From NCBI RefSeq assembly GCF_002844195.1, contig NZ_PEND01000004.1:62001-126000 (forward strand): a stretch of DNA of 64,000 bases, in the 5' to 3' direction. The DNA is from Halegenticoccus soli. Its GTDB lineage: Archaea; Halobacteriota; Halobacteria; Halobacteriales; Haloferacaceae. Both the position numbers and the translations under genes were made by a program. Below the pieces are notes generated by a model. It ran no database searches and was not told the origin of the DNA. It saw nothing but the letters and a program-made list of their open reading frames with translations. Within the stretch, counting starts at the first letter, position 1; each line of letters starts with the position of its first letter. Of this stretch, positions 26,522-34,576 are shown piece after piece.

Positions 26522-27086
26522 ACCGGGAACTGTTCCGTACCCACTCCAGAACCTCGCCCGCGTGTTCGTCCGGCGGGAAAATCGGGTAGAAGACGTGTTC
26601 GATGCGCCCATCTGAGACGACCAGCGTCAATCGCTTCAGATAATCGTCGCCCTCGATGGTGAACGTCGGCAAGTCGAGTTCGTTCGTCAACTCCCGCTCG
26701 GCATCGCTGAGCATCTCGAAGGGGAGGTGCAGACGATCGCGGGCCTCGCGTTGGTACTCGCTTGACTGGGTAGATAGTCCGAATACCTCCCCGACTCCCT
26801 CATCTCGGAGTTCGTCGTAATGGCTGCGAAAGCCGCGCGACTCGGGAGTACAACCGCGGGCACCCGGGACGTCTTCCCACCCTTCCGGGATCACGTCCTC
26901 GTCCGGCCGCCCCGTCAGCGGATAGACGTAGATAACCGTTCGAGGGGGGAGCTCTCGGAGGTTGATCGTCGCGCCGTCGGTCGCCGGGAGTGAGACGGCG
27001 GGCATCTCCGTCCCTCGGAGATGGTCGGCCGCTCCATCGTCTTCCGGTACTGGCAGGTCGTCTGGGAGTGGAAAGTCCTCGGACAT
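26520..27086 (-). CDS. Peroxiredoxin
   Basis: A 188-residue thioredoxin-fold peroxiredoxin of the AhpC/TSA-redoxin group. The peroxidatic cysteine is in PGARGCTPESRGFR, preceded by the strand RTVIYVYPLTGRP. No clear resolving cysteine is present, so it is likely a 1-Cys or partner-dependent enzyme that reduces peroxides. Base composition is lower in GC than neighbours and codon use is more mixed, suggesting acquisition. Start ATG 27086 is favoured over 27101 because GATTTTATC lies 29 bases upstream of it. Its stop codon coincides with the end of the TnpB/reRNA relic. Confidence 0.85.
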   Translation of the reverse strand: MSEDFPLPDDLPVPEDDGAADHLRGTEMPAVSLPATDGATINLRELPPRTVIYVYPLTGRPDEDVIPEGWEDVPGARGCTPESRGFRSHYDELRDEGVGEVFGLSTQSSEYQREARDRLHLPFEMLSDAERELTNELDLPTFTIEGDDYLKRLTLVVSDGRIEHVFYPIFPPDEHAGEVLEWVRNSSR

Positions 27087-27110
27087 GTACCGGAGAACCA
27101 CCGATTGATA

Positions 27111-27119
27111 GATAAAATC
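27111..27119 (-). promoter_or_regulatory. TATA-like box of the peroxiredoxin gene
   Basis: GATTTTATC on the minus strand, centred 29 bases before ATG 27086, in an AT-rich region extending to 27185. Fits a leaderless promoter. Confidence 0.55.
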
Positions 27120-27209
27120 TTCCGATATCAGAAATAGTCGGATGAGGTTCGATAATCACCCTTAAAACTAGATTCAACCTAAATAAACGGCTTCAGCCGA
27201 ATCGAGGCG

Positions 27210-27281
27210 CTGTCTCCCCTCCCTACTCGTGCTTTTTCTTCGGTCGGCGCTCGCCGAGGAAGGGGGCGTAGCGCATCAATT
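27210..27281 (-). mobile_element. IS200/IS605-like right-end relic upstream of the peroxiredoxin gene
   Basis: Read on the minus strand this segment runs AATTGATGCGCTACGCCCCC, TTCCTCGGCGAGCGCCGACC, then CACGAGTAGGGAGGGG. The GCCCCCTTCC and GGGAGGGG ends can pair into a long stem, as at right ends of haloarchaeal IS1341-type elements. The AATT...GCCCCTTCCTC part resembles 26280-26342. No transposase frame is left. The remaining 27087-27396 DNA has AT-rich promoter sequence and no gene. Confidence 0.35.
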
Positions 27282-27396
27282 CAGCTACCGATCGGAGCGT
27301 TTAGTCGAGGTTGTGAGCGGGATAACCCTTCCCTCCGCCGCTCACTCGCTCACGAAGGGCGCGGAGTGTTCTCTCCGCGCAATGTTCGCTCGAAAA

Positions 27397-27471
27397 TAGC
27401 GGGAGGTAGATTTGAACTACCGATCTCCGGGTTATGAGCCCGGCGGAATCTCCTGGCTATCCCATCCCGCT
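27397..27471 (-). tRNA. Initiator tRNA-Met (CAU)
   Basis: The minus strand folds as a 75-base tRNA: acceptor AGCGGGA pairing with TCCCGCT, D-arm, anticodon stem CCGGG-CTCATAA-CCCGG with CAU anticodon, and T-arm GGTAG-TTCAAAT-CTACC. The A1-U72 closing pair and the three consecutive G-C pairs in the anticodon stem are initiator features. CCA is not encoded; a TTTT run follows the 3' end. A TATA-like CCTTAAC lies about 29 bases upstream (27497-27505). No intron. Confidence 0.95.
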
Positions 27472-27648
27472 ACATCACTCAAATCGACACTGACTGTTAA
27501 GGGTTGTGATTCCGTCGCCGTATGTGTGTTTTCGTCCCGCACGCCGGGGTGAGAAACGCCGATCCGGCGGCGTCGCTTTCGAGAGGCAGTCATCCCCGCT
27601 TTCGAGAGACGCTCCACCGGACGGCGGAATCCGATGCGACCGACGGCG

Positions 27649-28122
27649 TCACTCGGCGGTCGCCGCGATCCGCCAGGTGAACAGGCTTTCGGCCACGTAG
27701 TTGACGAGCGTCCCGGAGGCGATGCCGACGCCGTTGGCGACGACCAGCCACAGCTCCTCGCCGCCGACGGGAAGGCGCACGTCGAGCCCGGAGACGTGGA
27801 CGAAGACGACCGTCGCGACGAGCACGCCCCCCGCCCGGACGGCGTTCGACTTCGCGAACCGCCACAGGACGCTCCGCCGCCCGCCGTCGGCCTCGTCGGC
27901 GAACGTCCAGTTCTCGTTGAGCAGGAACATCAGCACGATGGCGAGCTCCGCGCCCGCGAGCTTCGCGCTGCCGCGGTAGACGCCCAGCCCCGCCGTGAGC
28001 GCGACGACGGTGGCGGTGTCGACCACCGCGCCGACGGCCCCGACGGAGACGAATCGCCCGATCCGCATCCCCGAAGCGAGTTCCCCGAGGCGGCTACTCG
28101 TCGACCGCCCCCGGCTACTCAT
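27649..28122 (-). CDS. GtrA family membrane protein
   Basis: A 157-residue protein with four hydrophobic helices and the GtrA/DPMS signature pattern: RFVSVGAVGAVVDTATVVAL, NENWTFAD between helices, RFAKSNAVRAGGVL, and NYVAESLFTWRI near the C-terminus. GtrA-like proteins are thought to move or stabilise polyprenyl-linked sugars. It follows a family 2 glycosyltransferase with an 8-base overlap, the common partner arrangement, implying joint action on lipid-linked sugars. Confidence 0.88.
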   Translation of the reverse strand: MSSRGRSTSSRLGELASGMRIGRFVSVGAVGAVVDTATVVALTAGLGVYRGSAKLAGAELAIVLMFLLNENWTFADEADGGRRSVLWRFAKSNAVRAGGVLVATVVFVHVSGLDVRLPVGGEELWLVVANGVGIASGTLVNYVAESLFTWRIAATAE

Positions 28123-28900
28123 CGACCGCCTCCCCCGCGAGCCGGTCGATGAGGGACGACCGGGTCCCCCGCCGAGCGTCGAGCGCGGCGTGTAGCCCGT
28201 CCTGACGGAGGAGCTTCGCCCGGTGACGCGCGGTCAACAGCCCGCGGCCGAGGCGGATCGACGCGCGGATCGGCGAGACGGTCGACCCCGGCTGGTCCTC
28301 CCACGTCACCGGCACCTCGACGAGGCGCGCGTCGAGCGCGGCCGCGACCGCGACGAGCTCGACGTCCCAGGCGAATCCCGGCTCGTACAGGTGCTCTCTC
28401 ACCCGATTCCACGTCTCCCGCGCGAGCGCCTTCGCACCGCACTGGTAGTCGTACAGCTCCGCGTCGAGCAGCAGCCGACCGAGGCGCGCGAAGCAGTCTC
28501 CGAGGTGCCGCCGGGCGAACGTCTGGTGGGCCGCGACCCGCGCCGCCGGGTGCCGCCGGGAGCCGACGGACAGGTCCGCGTCCCCGGCGCGGACCGGCGC
28601 GAGCACGTCGGCGACCGAGTCGGGGGGCGTGCTGCCGTCGGCGTCGGCGAACGCGAGCACGTCCGTGTCGAGCGCCTCGAACCCGGCCGTGATCGCCGCG
28701 CCCTTCCCGCGGCGAACGGGACTGGTCGAAACGGTCGCGGGGAGGGCGGAGAGGTCGGCGACCGTCCCGCGCCTCGGGGCGTCGAGTTCGACGCGGATGG
28801 CGTCGGGAGCGAGCCGCTCGTCGAGCGTCCGCACGTACGCGCCGAGCGCGGCCGCGTCGGGGCGGTAGGCGGGAACGACGATCCCGACGGAGCGATCCAT
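28115..28900 (-). CDS. Glycosyltransferase family 2 (dolichyl-phosphate sugar synthase-like)
   Basis: A 261-residue GT-A fold enzyme. It begins VGIVVPAYRPDAAALGAYV, has RRGKGAAITAGFEA, the metal-binding FADADGSTPPDSV, and the acceptor-side YDYQCGAKALARETW. There is no membrane domain; the neighbouring GtrA protein may provide it. The pattern resembles dolichyl-phosphate glucose/mannose synthases that feed protein glycosylation. A GATTAAAAAG box 26 bases upstream supports the ATG at 28900. Confidence 0.88.
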   Translation of the reverse strand: MDRSVGIVVPAYRPDAAALGAYVRTLDERLAPDAIRVELDAPRRGTVADLSALPATVSTSPVRRGKGAAITAGFEALDTDVLAFADADGSTPPDSVADVLAPVRAGDADLSVGSRRHPAARVAAHQTFARRHLGDCFARLGRLLLDAELYDYQCGAKALARETWNRVREHLYEPGFAWDVELVAVAAALDARLVEVPVTWEDQPGSTVSPIRASIRLGRGLLTARHRAKLLRQDGLHAALDARRGTRSSLIDRLAGEAVDE

Positions 28901-29076
28901 GTGTCGGCGTTTCACGCAGGGGATTAAAAAGCGTTTGACTCTCGATCGTTGATGTGTCCGAATCGCGTCACCTCTCCCGGGCGGTGCGCGCCGGCGCTTC
29001 CGTCCCGCGGAGGGCGCCGCCCGTCGACCGCCGAACCCAAAAAACGTATGCCAGCGGCGTCACGTTCCCCCGATAG

Positions 29077-31623
29077 ATGGAATACGCCCTGGTCGTCGGC
29101 TGGCTGATCGCGTACGCGGCGCTAGCCGCCGCCGGCCTGCCCCTCGCACTCCGCCTGTTCCCCCGCCTCCCGGGGCGCGGGGCCGGCTTCGCGCTCCCGA
29201 TCTCGCTCGTCGTGGTGACGACCGTCGTCTACTGGGTCGGCCGCGTCTCATTTGGCCCGGTCGCCGTCGGCGTCGGCGTCGCGGCGCTCCTCGTCGCCTC
29301 GCTCGCCGCGGGGCTGGACCTGTCTGCACTCCGGGATGGCCGGATCGAACTCGCCCGCGGTCTCCTCGAAGGCGAGAGCGGCCCGTCCACCCGGTTCGAC
29401 GACGGGGACGGTCGATCCGCCCGACTGGACACCGACGGCGGGGCGCGCGCGGACGCGTCGACCGAGCGAGGGGCCCGGTCGCCGTCGGAGCGGGCCGGCT
29501 CCGGAGGCGACGCCGTCCGCCTCCGGATCGCCCTCGGCGAGGTGGCCGCCGTGTTCGTCCTCGGGTTCCTGTTCGTGCTCGCCTTCCGCGCGGTCGATCC
29601 CGCCGTCCACGCGGGCGGCGGCGAGAAGTTCCTCGACTTCGGGCTCCTGAAGTCGCTCTCCCGCGCGGACGCGCTCCCGCCGGAGGACGTGTGGTTCGCG
29701 GGCGAGCCGGTCCGGTACTACTACGGCGGTCACCTGATGGCGAGCGTCCTCTCGACGCTCACGGGCACCGCGCCCGCGTACGCGTACAACCTCGCCCTCG
29801 CGGGCTTCTACGGGATGCTCGTCGCGGCGGCCTACGACCTCGCCGGGGCGATCGCGGCCGCCCGCGGAGCGTCCCGGCGGCTGGCGGGCGGCCTCGCGGC
29901 GTTCTTCGTCGGCTTTGCGGGGAACCTCGTCACCGTCGGTTGGCTGGCGCTCTTTTTCCTGCCGCGGTCGCTCAGGCGGGCGGTCGCAGAGCGCATCGCC
30001 GGGCACACGTCGGAATACACCGCGGAGGCGGTGCTCGCCGAATTTGCCGATTTCAACTACTGGCACGCGAGCCGGGTCATCCCCGACACGATAAACGAGT
30101 TCCCCCTCTTCTCCTGGCTCAACGGCGACCTCCACGCGCACATGATGGGCACGCCCTTCCTCCTGCTCGGGGCGGCCCTCGCGTACAGCTACTACCGGAC
30201 ACCCGCGGCGGAGACGCGGCGCCGGTGGGCGGTGGTGTTCGTCGCCGGGCCCGTCCTCGCGGGGTTGCAGGTGGTCGTCGACACGTGGAGCTTCCCCTCC
30301 ATCTTCGGGCTCCTCTGGCTGTCGCTCGTGTTCGCCCCCGCGAACCCGCTCACGCTCCTCCCGGGCCGGCTCGCCGATCGGTTCGCCCCGCTCGCCGGCG
30401 AATCGTGGCTCGCCGCCGAGGCGATCAGGGCCGCCGGCGCGCTCGTCGTCGCCGCGAGCGCCGGCGGCCTCGCGCTGCTGCTCGGGCTCCCGTTCCTCCT
30501 CGGCGCGGGGGCGGGCCGGGAGATCGCCGTCCTCGCGCCCGACGCGCGGAGCGCGTTCGGCCCGCTGGTGTTCGTCCACGGCGCGTTTCTCGTCGCCTTC
30601 TTCGTCTACCTGCTCGGCCGACTCCGCGTCGAGCGGCCGTGGCTGCTCGTCGGTTCGCTTCTCGCGCTCGGGGTCGTCGCCCTGCTCCAGAACGCGGCGG
30701 TCCTGCTCCTCGTGGCTCCGCTTCTCGTGTTCGGCTGGCTCGCGCTGCGGCTGGACCGGAACGTCGGCTACGAGACGGCGCTCGTCGTCGCCGGCGCCGG
30801 CCTGGTGCTCCTGGTCGAGTTCGTCTACGTCAAGGAGCAGGCCGGTCCGCTCCGGATGAACACCGTCTTCAAGACGTACATGCAGGTGTGGGTGCTCTGG
30901 GGGACCGCCGCGGGGGCGGCGCTCGCCCTCCTCGTTCGGGGTCGCGCGACCGAGACGGCGGCGACGGAGCGGACGGTCGGCGATCGAATCGCCCCGGCCG
31001 CCGGCGGACTCCGTCGGATGGCGGCGCCGGCCTTCGTCGCGCTCCTCGTCCTGTCCACGGTCCCGTACGGCGCGCTGGCGCTCTACGATCACTTCGACTC
31101 CCACGCCGGCGACGAGCCGACCCTGTCGGCGACCGCGTTCGTCGAGCGCGACCACCCGGAGGAGGCGCCGGCGATACGGTGGCTCGACGCGAGGGGGGGA
31201 CAGCCGGCGATCCTCTCCGCGCCCGCGACGAGCGCCTATCCGGGGACTGAGCGCGGGAGCTACCCGTACCCGCCGGGGATGTACTCCTGGGATTCGAGTC
31301 CGGCCGCGAGCCTCACCGGCGTCCCGACCGTCGCCGGCTGGGCGCACGAAGTGGGGTACCGCGGGTCGGACGCGTACTACGGGCGCGTCGTCGATGTCGA
31401 CGCGGCCTACACCGGGCCGACCGAGAAGCGGGTCGCGATCCTCAAGAAGTACGAGGTTCGGTATATCTGGGTCGGCCCGGCCGAGCGCGCCCGCTACGCG
31501 GAGATCACGGTCGACGAGACGCCGGGCGTCGAAGTCGCGTTCGAGAGCCCCGCGGTGACCGTGTACGAGGTCGATCGGGAGCGGCTTCCGGCGGGCGGTG
31601 CGGACGCGGAGCGAGAGAACTGA
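29077..31623 (+). CDS. DUF2298 large membrane protein (glycosyltransferase-like)
   Basis: An 848-residue polytopic membrane protein of the DUF2298 family, with roughly 15 or more hydrophobic helices and the family blocks YYYGGHLMASVLSTLTG, VIPDTINEFPLFSWLNGDLH, TWSFPSIFGLLWLS and RMNTVFKTYMQVWVLWG. It is thought to be related to GT-C type glycosyltransferases. The cytosolic or external C-terminal domain (from about 690) has AGWAHEVGYRG and KKYEVRYIWVG. A variable hydrophilic insert of about 48 residues lies after helix 4 (about 95-145). Adjacent GT2 and GtrA genes on the other strand point to a shared surface-glycan role. Confidence 0.88.
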   Translation: MEYALVVGWLIAYAALAAAGLPLALRLFPRLPGRGAGFALPISLVVVTTVVYWVGRVSFGPVAVGVGVAALLVASLAAGLDLSALRDGRIELARGLLEGESGPSTRFDDGDGRSARLDTDGGARADASTERGARSPSERAGSGGDAVRLRIALGEVAAVFVLGFLFVLAFRAVDPAVHAGGGEKFLDFGLLKSLSRADALPPEDVWFAGEPVRYYYGGHLMASVLSTLTGTAPAYAYNLALAGFYGMLVAAAYDLAGAIAAARGASRRLAGGLAAFFVGFAGNLVTVGWLALFFLPRSLRRAVAERIAGHTSEYTAEAVLAEFADFNYWHASRVIPDTINEFPLFSWLNGDLHAHMMGTPFLLLGAALAYSYYRTPAAETRRRWAVVFVAGPVLAGLQVVVDTWSFPSIFGLLWLSLVFAPANPLTLLPGRLADRFAPLAGESWLAAEAIRAAGALVVAASAGGLALLLGLPFLLGAGAGREIAVLAPDARSAFGPLVFVHGAFLVAFFVYLLGRLRVERPWLLVGSLLALGVVALLQNAAVLLLVAPLLVFGWLALRLDRNVGYETALVVAGAGLVLLVEFVYVKEQAGPLRMNTVFKTYMQVWVLWGTAAGAALALLVRGRATETAATERTVGDRIAPAAGGLRRMAAPAFVALLVLSTVPYGALALYDHFDSHAGDEPTLSATAFVERDHPEEAPAIRWLDARGGQPAILSAPATSAYPGTERGSYPYPPGMYSWDSSPAASLTGVPTVAGWAHEVGYRGSDAYYGRVVDVDAAYTGPTEKRVAILKKYEVRYIWVGPAERARYAEITVDETPGVEVAFESPAVTVYEVDRERLPAGGADAEREN

Positions 31624-31872
31624 CCCGGAGGTGGAGGTATCCCGCCGATCGTGCGGCGGGATCGACGGGATCGCGGGGCTCAGAGAGGGAGTATCGGAGC
31701 CCGCCGGCGGTTCCGAAGCCCGTCCCTGGGCGGTGTCTCTCGGTTCTTCGCCGGGAATCTATGAACTCCTCCGATACTCCCGATGAGCTCTCGGAGGGGT
31801 TGAACGCCGGAGAAATCGAAGAAACCCGAAAAGCGAGGGGAGACGGCGGTACGACTCGTCGCGGCGGCGCGG
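31624..31872. other. Convergent intergenic region with inverted repeats
   Basis: No gene is seen. It contains a hairpin CCCGCCG-ATCGTG-CGGCGGG at 31641-31660 and a 13-base perfect inverted repeat, GGGAGTATCGGAG at 31687-31699 with its complement at 31769-31781. The flanking genes converge here, so these may end transcription or form a structured RNA. Confidence 0.45.
31687..31781. repeat. 13-base perfect inverted repeat
   Basis: GGGAGTATCGGAG (31687-31699) and CTCCGATACTCCC (31769-31781) are exact complements separated by 69 bases. They could close a 95-base stem-loop or be the ends of a small element. Confidence 0.6.
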
Positions 31873-32139
31873 TCAGACCGCCATCTTGCCGCGCGCCTTG
31901 ATCACGTCGAGTGCCTCGGCGTCGATGGCGTCCACGTCGAGGAAGTGGGGAACGTACTCGCGCTTCTCGTACGCTTCGCGCTCGTCCTCGGTGCCGATCG
32001 TGCACCACAGCTGGACCTCGTCGGGGCCGTGGTAGTCGCCCTGCCGCTGGATGGCGAAGCAGATCTGTTCCTCGCCGTCGTACTCGATGATGGCGCCCTT
32101 TCGGATGCCGGGGTCCCCACGAACGATGAGGTGCTGCAT
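31873..32139 (-). CDS. HAH_0734 family protein (small haloarchaeal)
   Basis: An 88-residue soluble protein beginning MQHLIVRGDPGIRKGAIIEY. It matches the small conserved haloarchaeal family named after HAH_0734. Beta-rich sequence (EQICFAIQRQGDYHGPDEVQ, then LWCTIGTE) followed by a helical tail ending KARGKMAV. The function is not known. It is divergent from the 32275 gene and sits next to the ribosomal cluster. Confidence 0.8.
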   Translation of the reverse strand: MQHLIVRGDPGIRKGAIIEYDGEEQICFAIQRQGDYHGPDEVQLWCTIGTEDEREAYEKREYVPHFLDVDAIDAEALDVIKARGKMAV

Positions 32140-32274
32140 GGGCGGAGGTTTGCCCACTCCGGGCTTAACGGCTTCGGTCACTCTCTCCGCCGCTCCCGGC
32201 GTCGAATCGGACGGACGGGCCGGACGCCGCGGAGCGGCCCAACAGCCAAGCCGGTCGCGTCCGCAGTACCGCCC

Positions 32275-32943
32275 GTGAGACGGGTTCCCGAGCGGACGGT
32301 GATCGACCACTGGCTGGCGCACGAACCCCTCGCGGACGGGATCGATCCGACGGCGCTCGACGACGCGGCGGCGCTGGACAGCCTCCTCCGGGCGAAACCC
32401 GGCGCGGCGGCGTTCCTCTGGCGGGAGGCCCCGATCGACTGGTACCGCGTGCGGCCGACGCCGGGACAGCTGGGTCGGCTCCGCGTCGGGGAGGGGCCGC
32501 CCGACATGCTCTGGCGCGCGCTGTCGCCCGACGGCACCGTCGACGGGGCCGCCCGACGCGTCACCGCCGGGGACCCCGACCGACTGACGGAGCGGACCGG
32601 CGTCGACGTTCGTCGGGTGCTGCGGCTCGCTGCCGAAATCGAACGCCGGACGGAGACGGAGATGGCGACGAAAATCGAAGGCGGAAACGGGGTCCGGAAC
32701 GGACTCCCCGCTCTCGTCTGCTTCGCCCGCCGGCCGTGGGCCCGGCCGTTCGTCGCCGACGGGAACCACCGCGCCGTCGCCGCCGCGGTCGCCCTCCGCG
32801 GGGGCGCGTCGGTTCGCCCGCCCGGCGCGTACCTGGGCGTCGGTCGGAACCGCCCACTGGCGGAGGCGAAAACGGCCCTCCGGTCGCTCCTGTGGTCGGT
32901 TCGCGCGCGTCTCGCGGGCCGTGACGAACCAAACGGGTTTTAA
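32275..32943 (+). CDS. Hypothetical protein with ParB-like nuclease-fold motif
   Basis: A 222-residue protein starting with GTG (RRVPERTVIDHWL), chosen because the conserved-looking frame begins there and no upstream start fits. The C-terminal VADGNHRAVAAAVALRGG resembles the DGNHR signature of ParB/Srx-like domains, and the central RWYRV-like region (APIDWYRVRPTPGQLGRLR) is compatible. It may act as a nucleotidase-like or ParB-fold enzyme; no firm function. Its stop codon (TAA at 32941-32943) is part of the TTTTAA promoter box for the L44e gene. Confidence 0.65.
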   Translation: MRRVPERTVIDHWLAHEPLADGIDPTALDDAAALDSLLRAKPGAAAFLWREAPIDWYRVRPTPGQLGRLRVGEGPPDMLWRALSPDGTVDGAARRVTAGDPDRLTERTGVDVRRVLRLAAEIERRTETEMATKIEGGNGVRNGLPALVCFARRPWARPFVADGNHRAVAAAVALRGGASVRPPGAYLGVGRNRPLAEAKTALRSLLWSVRARLAGRDEPNGF

Positions 32944-32978
32944 CGGACGGGGGCCAAACCCGCACAAGGTAGATATCT

Positions 32979-33263
32979 ATGCAGATGCCACGCCGATTCA
33001 ACACGTACTGCCCGTTCTGCAGGGAACACCAGGAACACGAGGTCGAGAAGGTCCGAACCGGCCGCTCGACCGGGATGAAGAAGGTCCAGCACCGCCAGCG
33101 GCGGCGCCAGATGGCGCACATCGGGAACGCCGGCAAGTTCTCGAAGGTGCCCGGCGGCGACAAGCCGACCAAGAAGACGAACCTGAAGTACCGGTGCAGC
33201 GAGTGCGGCAAGGCGCACATGCGCGAGGGCTGGCGCGCCGGCCGGCTGGAGTTCCAGGAGTGA
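32979..33263 (+). CDS. rpl44e: 50S ribosomal protein L44e
   Basis: A 94-residue zinc-binding large-subunit protein beginning [20 protein letters not shown]. The Cys4 zinc motif is CPFC and CSEC, and [20 protein letters not shown] is family-typical. Size and start match haloarchaeal L44e. A TTTTAAC box lies about 39 bases upstream, giving a leader of about a dozen bases. It begins the translation gene cluster that continues with S27e. Confidence 0.96.
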   Translation: MQMPRRFNTYCPFCREHQEHEVEKVRTGRSTGMKKVQHRQRRRQMAHIGNAGKFSKVPGGDKPTKKTNLKYRCSECGKAHMREGWRAGRLEFQE

Positions 33264-33267
33264 GATC

Positions 33268-33441
33268 ATGGCCGGGAGCTTCCACAAGGTGACGTGCTCG
33301 GACTGCGGGAACGAACAGGTCGTCTTCGACCGCGTCGCGACCGTCGTCAACTGCGCGGTCTGCGGGACGACGCTCGCCCGACCGACGGGCGGGAAAGCGG
33401 CCTTCGAGGGCGAGGTAAGCGAAACCGTCGAGGCGCGGTAA
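33268..33441 (+). CDS. rps27e: 30S ribosomal protein S27e
   Basis: A 57-residue small-subunit protein with a CxxC...CxxC zinc ribbon: CSDC near residue 10 and CAVC near 29. It begins MAGSFHKVTCSDCGNEQVVF and ends EGEVSETVEAR. It starts four bases after the L44e stop, so the two are co-transcribed, an order conserved in archaea. Confidence 0.95.
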   Translation: MAGSFHKVTCSDCGNEQVVFDRVATVVNCAVCGTTLARPTGGKAAFEGEVSETVEAR

Positions 33442-33462
33442 CCTCTCCGAGGTGACCTACGA

Positions 33463-34263
33463 ATGAAGTACAGTGGTTGGCCCGACAAGGGCGATCTCGT
33501 GGTCGGAAAGGTCGACGAAATCGCCGACTTCGGCGTGTTCATCGACCTCGAGGAGTACGAGGACAAGCGCGGACTCGTCCACATCAGCGAGGTCGCGAGC
33601 GGCTGGATCAAGAACGTCCGCGACCACGTCCGCGAGGGGCAGACGGTGGTCGCGAAGGTGCTCGGAGTCGACGAGGGGTCACAGCAGATCGACCTCTCGC
33701 TGAAAGACGTCAACGAGCACCAGCGCAAGGAGAAGATCCAGGAGTGGAAGAACGAGCAGAAGGCCGACAAGTGGATGGGCCTCGCGTTCGGCGACGACGT
33801 CACCGACGAGCAGTACGGCGCGGTCGCCAACGCCCTGCTCGCCGAGTTCGGCAGCCTCTACGACGGGTTCGAGCAGGCGGCAATCCACGGCACCGAGGCG
33901 CTCTCCGACGTCGACCTCGACGAGGAGGAAAAGCGCGCAATCGTCGAGACGGCCCGCGAGAACGTGTCGGTCCCCTACGTCAACGTGACCGGCTACGTCG
34001 ACCTGCGGTGCCCCTCGTCGGACGGCGTCGACGCCATCCGCGAGGCGCTCCGGGCCGCCGAGGGCGACGGCGACCTCCCCGACGAAGTCGAGCTGACGGT
34101 CTCGTACGTCGGCTCGCCGGAGTACCGGATCAAGGTCAAGGCCCCCGACTACAAGATGGCCGAGGCCCAGCTGGAGGCCAGCGCGGACCGCGCCCGCGAG
34201 GCGATCGAGGCCGCGGGCGGCACCGCGAGCTACCACCGCGAGCGCAACGAGGAAGACGAGTAG
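33463..34263 (+). CDS. eif2a: Translation initiation factor 2 subunit alpha (aIF2-alpha)
   Basis: A 266-residue aIF2-alpha. The N-terminal S1/OB domain (1-85) has [20 protein letters not shown] and [17 protein letters not shown]; a helical domain and a C-terminal alpha/beta domain ([20 protein letters not shown]) follow. With beta and gamma subunits it brings initiator tRNA to the ribosome. It lies 21 bases after the S27e gene and 3 bases before nop10, in the conserved archaeal order. Confidence 0.96.
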   Translation: MKYSGWPDKGDLVVGKVDEIADFGVFIDLEEYEDKRGLVHISEVASGWIKNVRDHVREGQTVVAKVLGVDEGSQQIDLSLKDVNEHQRKEKIQEWKNEQKADKWMGLAFGDDVTDEQYGAVANALLAEFGSLYDGFEQAAIHGTEALSDVDLDEEEKRAIVETARENVSVPYVNVTGYVDLRCPSSDGVDAIREALRAAEGDGDLPDEVELTVSYVGSPEYRIKVKAPDYKMAEAQLEASADRAREAIEAAGGTASYHRERNEEDE

Positions 34264-34266
34264 CGG

Positions 34267-34449
34267 ATGAAATCGGACATCCGGGTGTGTTCCGCGTGGC
34301 GCGACCGCCACGACCGCCCGGTGTACACCCTGTCTACCACCTGCCCCGAGTGCGGCGCGGAGGCGGTGAACAGCGCCCCCGCGCCGTTCAATCCCGAGGA
34401 TCCCCACGGCGAGTACCGACGCGCCCAGAAGCGCCGGGCGCGCGACTGA
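34267..34449 (+). CDS. nop10: Nop10-like H/ACA RNP protein
   Basis: A 60-residue Nop10, a component of the H/ACA ribonucleoprotein that pseudouridylates rRNA with Cbf5, Gar1 and L7Ae. The zinc-ribbon has CPEC as its later half, while the first pair is reduced to a single Cys at residue 8. STTCPECGAEAVNSAPAPF and the C-terminal helix with GEYRRAQKRRARD are characteristic. It is translationally linked to aIF2-alpha. Confidence 0.93.
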   Translation: MKSDIRVCSAWRDRHDRPVYTLSTTCPECGAEAVNSAPAPFNPEDPHGEYRRAQKRRARD

Positions 34450-34545
34450 AGAGAGGGGCCCGCTTTTCGAGCGCGCGATCCGGTTCCGAGCGGCGGTCGG
34501 CGGGGCCGCTCGCCGCCGAGCGGCGACGCTTCCCCGGATGGTGAC

Positions 34546-34554
34546 TTACTTAAG
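34546..34554 (+). promoter_or_regulatory. TATA-like box of the PAC2-family gene
   Basis: TTACTTAAG at 34546-34554 in GC-rich DNA, 27 bases from its centre to ATG 34577 and 21 to ATG 34571. It suggests the gene has its own promoter besides read-through from the translation operon. Confidence 0.45.
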
Positions 34555-34576
34555 ACGCGCCGCCCCGAGTATGGGC

